Assembly (NCBI GenBank): GCA_007120155.1 | Contig: SKOF01000104.1 | Span: 1 to 11,509 of the forward strand | Source of the DNA: Thioalkalivibrio sp. | Lineage (GTDB): Bacteria; Pseudomonadota; Gammaproteobacteria; Ectothiorhodospirales; Ectothiorhodospiraceae | Direction of reading: 5' to 3' | Length of the DNA: 11,509 nucleotides | In this document: positions 7,166 through 11,509 of the stretch, piece after piece | Position numbering within the stretch: the stretch's first letter is position 1 | How the letters are laid out: each line of letters starts with the position of its first letter | Made by a program: the position numbers and the translations under genes | Notes under the pieces: model-generated | The model's database searches: none | What the model was told of the DNA's origin: nothing | The model's input: only the letters and a program-made list of their open reading frames with translations

Positions 7166-8140
7166 TTGAGCAACCGTAGCATAGCGGTCCTGATAATGTC
7201 GGCCCTGGCCTGGCTGGCGACCATGACGCCGTTGCCGGCCGCGGATCGTCCCCCCGCCGGGGATCCGGAGCCCGGCGGCGTGGCGCAGACCCTGGATGAC
7301 CACCAGAGAGTGGTGTCCGAATCGATCCGGACGCTTTCCCGGCGCATGGACCGCATGTTCGGGACCACCGAGACCCTGCCGGACGAAGTCTATGATTCGA
7401 TGCTCCGGCTGCGGTTTATCCAGCGCGTGGACGAGGGCGGCGGGGGAGACTTCGAGCTCGGTGCCGGCGGCGTCCTGAGCCTGCCCGGCACCGAGCGCAG
7501 GCTCAGCCTGGTGTTCATCAGTGATGACTACGACGATCCCGTGGCCCGGGAGCGCGGCACGGAACGCGAACTGGAGGATCCCACGCGAAGATCCCTGGCG
7601 CTGCGCCTGCTGCGGCCCCCCGACCCCTGGGGCAGCGATATTTCGGTCGGCCTGCGTTCCGGCGATCCCATCGATATGCTCACACGCGTCCGCGGCTGGC
7701 GAGACTTTTATGTCGGAGACCTTCGGATAAGGCCCGGCCAGTCGCTGTTCTGGTACGACGAGGGCGGTGTAGGCACCGCAACGGATTTTCGTGTGGAGCG
7801 CCCGCTTGCCGCGACGCGGATGCTGTTGCGCAGCCACACCAGGGTGACCTGGTTCAAGCGCGAAGAGCAGTTCTACTACGACCAGGTCTTTTCACTCCTC
7901 CAGCCGTTTGCGCACCGCCGGGACCTGTTGTGGCAGATCGGCGTGCAGGGCGAGAGCGAACCCAATGACCGCGTGACCCGCTACTATGCCCAGGTGCGCT
8001 GGCGCAGCGTCCTCCACCGGGACTGGCTGATCGCGGAGCTTCGGCCGCAGGCCCTGCGCGAACGCGAGAACGATTTCAGGACGCAGTGGCGCCTGTACTT
8101 CGGGTTCGAACTGCTGTTCGGCGACCCGCAGCACTACTGA
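7166..8140 (+). CDS. Secreted beta-rich protein, probable outer-membrane protein of unknown function
   Basis: A 324-residue protein with a signal peptide: MSNRSIAVLIMSALAWL as basic and hydrophobic part, and LPAA before D27 as cleavage site. Residues about 38-65 form an amphipathic helix (HQRVVSESIRTLSRRMDRMF). After this come many alternating polar and hydrophobic strands rich in Arg, Asp and aromatic residues (for example RLSLVFIS, WLIAELRPQ, WRLYFGFELLF). The protein ends in Tyr, as outer-membrane barrels often end in an aromatic. It is not a family I can name. The start is uncertain. TTG 7166 has no clear ribosome site but gives a proper charged signal peptide. ATG 7196 would lose the basic residue. 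A tiny frame (ATG 7153 to TAG 7179) overlaps the TTG. Its neighbours, a GNAT gene and a c-di-GMP phosphodiesterase, give no clear hint. Confidence 0.75.
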   Translation: MSNRSIAVLIMSALAWLATMTPLPAADRPPAGDPEPGGVAQTLDDHQRVVSESIRTLSRRMDRMFGTTETLPDEVYDSMLRLRFIQRVDEGGGGDFELGAGGVLSLPGTERRLSLVFISDDYDDPVARERGTERELEDPTRRSLALRLLRPPDPWGSDISVGLRSGDPIDMLTRVRGWRDFYVGDLRIRPGQSLFWYDEGGVGTATDFRVERPLAATRMLLRSHTRVTWFKREEQFYYDQVFSLLQPFAHRRDLLWQIGVQGESEPNDRVTRYYAQVRWRSVLHRDWLIAELRPQALRERENDFRTQWRLYFGFELLFGDPQHY

Positions 8141-8259
8141 ACGCGCGGGCGCGATCCGCAGGGGTCGTGAGCAGACGCATCAGACGGATCGAGGTGTATC
8201 GTCATGCATGCCGATGACGCAGTGCACATCCTGTCCGCCGTTGCCCCGACGGGCGGCCC

Positions 8260-10395
8260 TCAGGGATCCGGCAGTTCCAGTTTCCGCCCGGAGCGCATGA
8301 GTGCCTCACACTCGGCCGGTGGCAGGGGCGGACTGAACAGATAGCCCTGGATCGCGTCGCAGCCCTCGCCGTAAAGGAAGGCCAGTTGTTCCCGAGTCTC
8401 GACCCCCTCCGCGACCACCTGCAGGCCGAGTCCGTGACCGAGGCGGAGGATCGAGCGCACGATGGCCATGTCGTTTTCGTCATGAGGAATCTCGCTGATG
8501 AAGGACTGGTCGATCTTGAGCCAGTGGATGGGCAAGGTCTTGAGGTAGTTGAGCGAGGAGTAACCGGTGCCGAAATCGTCCACGGAGATGCGAATTCCCT
8601 GTTTCGCCAGTTGCAGGAGCACGTCTGAGGCGGCGGCAGGGTCATCCATGATGACAGATTCGGTGATCTCCAGGTTGAGTGCACTGCCCGGCAGGTCCGC
8701 ATCGGCCAGGATCGACCCTATGGTGTGCGGCAGGTTCACCTGGCGCAACTGCCGCGTGGAGAGGTTTACCGCGACGCGTCCGGGATCGAGCCCCAGGGAA
8801 CGCCACGCGGCCAACTGCCGGCAGCTCTCGCGCAGCACCCATTCGCCCATGGGCAGGATGATCCCGGTCTCCTCCGCGACGGGGATGAACTCCAGCGGGC
8901 TGATCGCACCGACGCCGGGAGAGTTCCACCGCAGCAGCGCCTCCCATTCGCCGATGCCCCCGTGCGACAGGAAGGCCTTGGGCTGATAGACGAGATGAAA
9001 CTCGTTCTGCTCGAGCGCGTGCTTCAGTTTCGCTTCGATCAGGGCGCGCCTGGCAATGGTGTCGCTCAGGTCCTGGCTGAACAGGATGACGCACTGCCGC
9101 CCGCGGGTCTTGGCGTGATGCAGGGCCACGTCGGCATGGCGCAGCAGAACGCTGGAAGTGTCTCCATCCATCGGGCTGGTCACCACGCCCATGCTGGCCG
9201 TGATCTCCAGCCGGTCATCGGCCACCGCAAACGGTGCCTGCATGGCGTGAAGCAGGCGCTGCGCAATGTCGTGTGCCTGTGCCGGCGTGGTCCGCTCAAG
9301 CAGGATCATGAAGTTGTCGCCGCTGAACCGGGCGATGAACGATCCTTCGGGGACGGTGCTGCGAATCCGATCCGCAACGGCAATCAGGAGCAGGTCACCC
9401 CGCTCGTGGCCCAGGGTGGCGTTGACGGTCTTGAAGCGGTCCAGTCCAACAGAGATGACCGCGCAGCTCTCGTCGATCTGGCGCCCCTCCCTGATCACCT
9501 CGTCGAGGCGCTCGTTGAAGGACATGCGGCTTGCAAGCCCTGTCAGCTTGTCGTGTACCAGCATGTTGCGGATCTGTTGAAAAGGCTGCTGGATGGCCTC
9601 CGCGAAGATCGCGCGATACAGGAAGAAGTAGGCCATGACCTTGTAGCCGTGACCCATCATGTTGGCGGTGTTGGTCACCTGGACGTACATGGTGAAGAAC
9701 AGCTCGCCCACGGCCATCAACAGAAGCGCCAGCATGAGGCTGCCGACGTCGCAATGGCGTACCCGCCGGCGGCGCAGGAACAGAAGCACGGCGGTGGCGA
9801 TGTACAGGCTGAAAACCAGCCATTCGATCCATATCTTCAGCGGTGTCAGGCCTTCGCCCGGCACGAACATCGCCGGCAGCACCTGCGGGTAGCGCAGTAT
9901 CGGCCAGGACAGGGCCGCCGTCAGCGCAAGCGTCGCCATGAGCATCCATTGCCGTTCACCGGCGCCGGCCGGGCGTGTGTCCGGAAGCAGCACGTACAGG
10001 AGAAGGCCGATGCCTGCGGAAACACGCGCACACAGCCAGAACAGGATCGACTTGTGCGGGCTGTTATCGGTCACCAGGGCGGGCATGCCCTCGTAGCTCA
10101 GGAGGTGAAGCCCGTCGAACAGGGCCGCCGCCAGGAACGCGCAGCCCAGTACCACCACCCGCACGGAGCGTTGCGCGTGCGGTGTACCGTAGGCGGTGAA
10201 GAAGATCAGCGCCGCCACCACGACGGCGAAGATCTCCATGATGGAATGAACGGCCAGAAAGGCGGGCTGTGAAATGGGGATCTGGTTGGCGGGAAAGGCC
10301 TGCCAGAGCAGCAGCGGAGGCCCCAGAAGAAGCAGGATGATGCCCATCCGCTGAACAGGGGCCGCAGCACGCCAGTTCTGTGCCATTACCCCCAT
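8260..10395 (-). CDS. MASE3-GGDEF(degenerate)-EAL protein, probable c-di-GMP phosphodiesterase
   Basis: A 711-residue membrane protein. Residues about 15-265 contain seven or eight membrane segments and resemble the MASE3 sensor domain (SIMEIFAVVVAAL, FLAAALFDGLHLLSYEG and CARVSAGIGLLLY are typical). The following GGDEF domain (about 280-440) keeps the metal Asp319, but the signature is SGDNF (358-362) and no RxxD I-site precedes it, so cyclase activity is unlikely. The EAL domain (about 450-705) is complete: Glu485 in EALLRW, Asn544, Glu576 in LEITES, Asp606-Asp607 in DDFGTGYSS, Lys627, Glu663 in EGVET, and Gln683. It should hydrolyse c-di-GMP to pGpG, with the GGDEF domain perhaps binding GTP as an activator, as in other composite proteins. 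The start could be ATG 10395 or ATG 10386. Confidence 0.95.
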   Translation of the reverse strand: MGVMAQNWRAAAPVQRMGIILLLLGPPLLLWQAFPANQIPISQPAFLAVHSIMEIFAVVVAALIFFTAYGTPHAQRSVRVVVLGCAFLAAALFDGLHLLSYEGMPALVTDNSPHKSILFWLCARVSAGIGLLLYVLLPDTRPAGAGERQWMLMATLALTAALSWPILRYPQVLPAMFVPGEGLTPLKIWIEWLVFSLYIATAVLLFLRRRRVRHCDVGSLMLALLLMAVGELFFTMYVQVTNTANMMGHGYKVMAYFFLYRAIFAEAIQQPFQQIRNMLVHDKLTGLASRMSFNERLDEVIREGRQIDESCAVISVGLDRFKTVNATLGHERGDLLLIAVADRIRSTVPEGSFIARFSGDNFMILLERTTPAQAHDIAQRLLHAMQAPFAVADDRLEITASMGVVTSPMDGDTSSVLLRHADVALHHAKTRGRQCVILFSQDLSDTIARRALIEAKLKHALEQNEFHLVYQPKAFLSHGGIGEWEALLRWNSPGVGAISPLEFIPVAEETGIILPMGEWVLRESCRQLAAWRSLGLDPGRVAVNLSTRQLRQVNLPHTIGSILADADLPGSALNLEITESVIMDDPAAASDVLLQLAKQGIRISVDDFGTGYSSLNYLKTLPIHWLKIDQSFISEIPHDENDMAIVRSILRLGHGLGLQVVAEGVETREQLAFLYGEGCDAIQGYLFSPPLPPAECEALMRSGRKLELPDP

Positions 10396-10401
10396 GGGTC
10401 T

Positions 10402-10429
10402 ATTCGTCCCGCCACGGCCGGTGACGAAT
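10402..10429 (-). promoter_or_regulatory. Inverted repeat over the possible ribosome site of the phosphodiesterase gene
   Basis: ATTCGTC (10402-10408) and GACGAAT (10423-10429) pair around a 14-base loop. On the minus strand the arm next to the gene contains part of GGGACGA, the only ribosome-site-like sequence before ATG 10395. In mRNA the hairpin would hide it. If ATG 10386 is used instead, the hairpin sits entirely in the leader. Confidence 0.35.
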
Positions 10430-10635
10430 GCCGGTCATGTGCCATCGGACCCGGACGCGTGATCATGTTCAGGGCAATGCACCGCAGCGGGCATGCGTAT
10501 CCTCTTGCAGGGCGCATGGCTGCGCCGCATGGCACCGGTGTCGGTCCGCATCGGTTCTGGCTGTCCCTTTTATCTTGCGCGTGTCTTGTGGGCGGGTCGT
10601 GGCAATCTTCCGCAGCGCTCGACCATAGAATAGTG

Positions 10636-10669
10636 GCTTGCTGCCGATGTGGGCAACACGGCAGCGGGC
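10636..10669. other. Strong hairpin in the intergenic region
   Basis: The stem pairs 10636-10646 with 10659-10669 (eleven pairs, two of them G-U). Then an unpaired A (10647), three further pairs (10648-10650 with 10656-10658) and a five-base loop GGGCA. No U-run follows on either strand, so it is not an obvious terminator. Compatible with a structured RNA or a regulatory leader. Confidence 0.45.
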
Positions 10670-10772
10670 GCCGTCCGTGCCCGTCGGCCTGGACATTGCT
10701 CGGGGATGGACCCGGGGCATCCTCGGCCGCCAGAGAAGATGCAGTGCTTCGCCGCCTGTCCGCCATGTGAAG

Positions 10773-10785
10773 CCGGTTGAACCGG
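10773..10785. repeat. Palindrome CCGGTT-G-AACCGG
   Basis: Two perfect 6-base arms around one base, about 110 bases before ATG 10897. The shape suits a dimeric repressor site. No regulator is identified. Confidence 0.3.
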
Positions 10786-10851
10786 ATTGACGGGATCTGT
10801 CGCAGGTTCGCAGGGTGGCGGACCCTGTCCTGGCTGGTTAGCATTGCCCCT

Positions 10852-10868
10852 TTCGGGAGTATCCCGAA
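10852..10868. promoter_or_regulatory. Inverted repeat TTCGGGA-GTA-TCCCGAA upstream of the secreted protein gene
   Basis: Perfect 7-base arms around a three-base centre, ending 28 bases before ATG 10897. Could be an operator or a leader stem-loop. It is short of the ribosome site at 10886, so it would not occlude it. Confidence 0.4.
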
Positions 10869-10885
10869 GTGTGCAGGCAATCGAC

Positions 10886-10892
10886 GGGAGGA
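10886..10892 (+). promoter_or_regulatory. Ribosome binding site of the partial secreted protein gene
   Basis: GGGAGGA, four bases before ATG 10897. A strong match that fixes this start and strand. Confidence 0.8.
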
Positions 10893-10896
10893 CTAC

Positions 10897-11509
10897 ATGA
10901 GAAAACACGGTGTGATGGCCGCCCTGGGCGGCGGGCTTGTGGCGACGCTGGTGGCGGGGGCTGTTGCGGCTTCGCAGGATATTGACGGGGCGGGCGATCA
11001 TCCCGACGTCCCCCGCGTAGCCGGTTCCCATATCGTGTACCAGGATCATGTGGATTTTGATCGCGTCACGGTCCCCGTGGGCCCGTATTCGCGTGACGGC
11101 TTCGAAGATGTCGAGGTGATGGAGGGCGAGGTCCTGAACCTCAGCTATGTATTCGACAACCCGGATGTGGCAACGCTTCGCGTGAAACGCAGCTATCTGC
11201 AGGCGCTGGAGGAGCGGGGGTTCGAGATCCTGTTCAAGGGCAGCGAGGAGGAACTGTCCGGCGGCGCGGGGCGGCTGTTTTTCCGGGAGTCGGGTCTGTA
11301 CGAGCGCGGCGCCAGGGACTGCTGCCGCATTGCCAATCGCGATCGTCAGGTGCGTTATATCGCGGCGCGATCCCGGGCGGGTGACGTGCTGGCGGCGATT
11401 GCCGTGTTCAACGCGCGGGGCGTGGACGGACCGGCGGTCTCGAAGGCGATCGTCACCGCACGGGAGATGGACGCGACCATGGATCATCAGCCCCTGACGG
11501 CGGGCGAAA
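10897..11509 (+). CDS. Secreted protein resembling DUF4892/OmpA-family proteins, 3' end cut by window
   Basis: The frame is open from ATG 10897 to the window end, giving 204 residues without a stop. Residues 1-25 are a signal peptide (MRKHGVMAALGGG, a hydrophobic core, AVAA before S26). The mature start, DIDGAGDHPDVPRVAGSHIVYQDHVDFDRVTVPVG (residue 28 onward, seen in parts), has the shape I associate with the DUF4892 domain. In many gammaproteobacteria that domain precedes an OmpA-type peptidoglycan-binding domain. YLQALEERGFEILFKG further on fits the same pattern. A Cys pair occurs in ARDCCRI (139-145). The C-terminal part is not visible, so the OmpA domain is only a prediction. Function in this family is not established; envelope association is likely. 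The preceding 501-base gap suggests its own promoter. Confidence 0.8.
   Translation, partial: MRKHGVMAALGGGLVATLVAGAVAASQDIDGAGDHPDVPRVAGSHIVYQDHVDFDRVTVPVGPYSRDGFEDVEVMEGEVLNLSYVFDNPDVATLRVKRSYLQALEERGFEILFKGSEEELSGGAGRLFFRESGLYERGARDCCRIANRDRQVRYIAARSRAGDVLAAIAVFNARGVDGPAVSKAIVTAREMDATMDHQPLTAGE

Larger units (their letters stand above)
10396..10896. other. 501-base divergent intergenic region without a convincing gene
   Basis: The stretch lies between the minus-strand phosphodiesterase and the plus-strand secreted protein. An open frame on plus (10459-10770, 103 codons) has a short hydrophobic stretch but no ribosome site and an unnatural Cys/His/Ser-rich composition. A minus-strand frame (10386-10880) runs into the phosphodiesterase start and looks random. 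I therefore call no gene. The region holds three inverted repeats of note (10402-10429, 10636-10669, 10852-10868) and a small palindrome (10773-10785). A small RNA, a long leader or a decayed gene could be here. Confidence 0.5.

Noticed and set aside
6944..7837. 297-codon open frame on the minus strand
   Set aside because: Overlaps the promoter and half of the barrel gene in antisense, and shows no domain.
8152..8191. CGATCCG/CGGATCG repeat and a nearby CGTCAT/ATGACG repeat between the convergent barrel and phosphodiesterase genes
   Set aside because: Short arms with a long loop in the first, six pairs in the second, and no U-tract. Not better than chance for this base composition.
8725..10272. 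515-codon open frame on the plus strand
   Set aside because: Antisense to the MASE3-GGDEF-EAL gene, whose motifs are complete. The translation is Gln/His/Arg-rich without recognisable domains, a common shadow in GC-rich DNA.
10459..10770. 103-codon plus-strand frame with a signal-peptide-like stretch
   Set aside because: No ribosome site, unnatural Cys/His/Ser/Gly-rich composition after the hydrophobic part. Kept only as a possible gene remnant in the intergenic note.
10570..11487. 305-codon open frame on the minus strand
   Set aside because: Antisense to the secreted protein gene, which has a strong ribosome site and signal peptide. The minus product looks like random His/Arg-rich sequence.

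Overview
The window is a GC-rich stretch of a Gram-negative chromosome. The periplasmic dihaem cytochrome c, the predicted outer-membrane beta-barrel protein, the probable DUF4892/OmpA-type protein and two membrane-bound c-di-GMP proteins suggest a gammaproteobacterium, perhaps of the Ectothiorhodospiraceae/Chromatiales type. That placement is inference from protein style only. I see no insertion sequence, integrase, CRISPR array, tRNA or rRNA. The region reads as ordinary chromosomal accessory and housekeeping DNA.

Layout, left to right: (1) a VOC/glyoxalase-fold gene that lacks only its first few codons; (2) a secreted cytochrome c4-like protein; (3) convergent to it, a polytopic diguanylate cyclase with an intact GGEEF active site and I-site; (4) a small four-helix membrane protein on the minus strand; (5) divergent from that, a two-gene plus-strand operon with a 4-base stop/start overlap, made of a cyclopropane-fatty-acid-synthase-type methyltransferase and a geranylgeranyl-reductase-family flavoprotein; (6) a tandem GNAT acetyltransferase, convergent to the operon; (7) divergent from it, a secreted beta-rich, probably outer-membrane protein of unknown function; (8) on the minus strand, a MASE3-GGDEF-EAL protein whose GGDEF motif is degenerate (SGDNF) while its EAL site looks complete; (9) a 501-base stretch without a convincing gene but with several hairpins; (10) the 5' part of a secreted protein resembling DUF4892/OmpA-family proteins, cut by the window end.

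Two functional themes stand out. The first is membrane-lipid modification. The methyltransferase and the reductase are tightly coupled and should act on one lipid pathway, plausibly methylation or cyclopropanation of an unsaturated acyl chain plus a flavin-dependent redox step. The second is c-di-GMP turnover, with a probable synthase and a probable phosphodiesterase each carrying its own membrane sensor domain. The most original candidate is the lipid operon. The other observations are moderate: an apparently duplicated membrane sensor domain, hairpins near starts and in the non-coding stretch, and an unassigned barrel protein. I found no clearly new multi-gene defence or mobile system.
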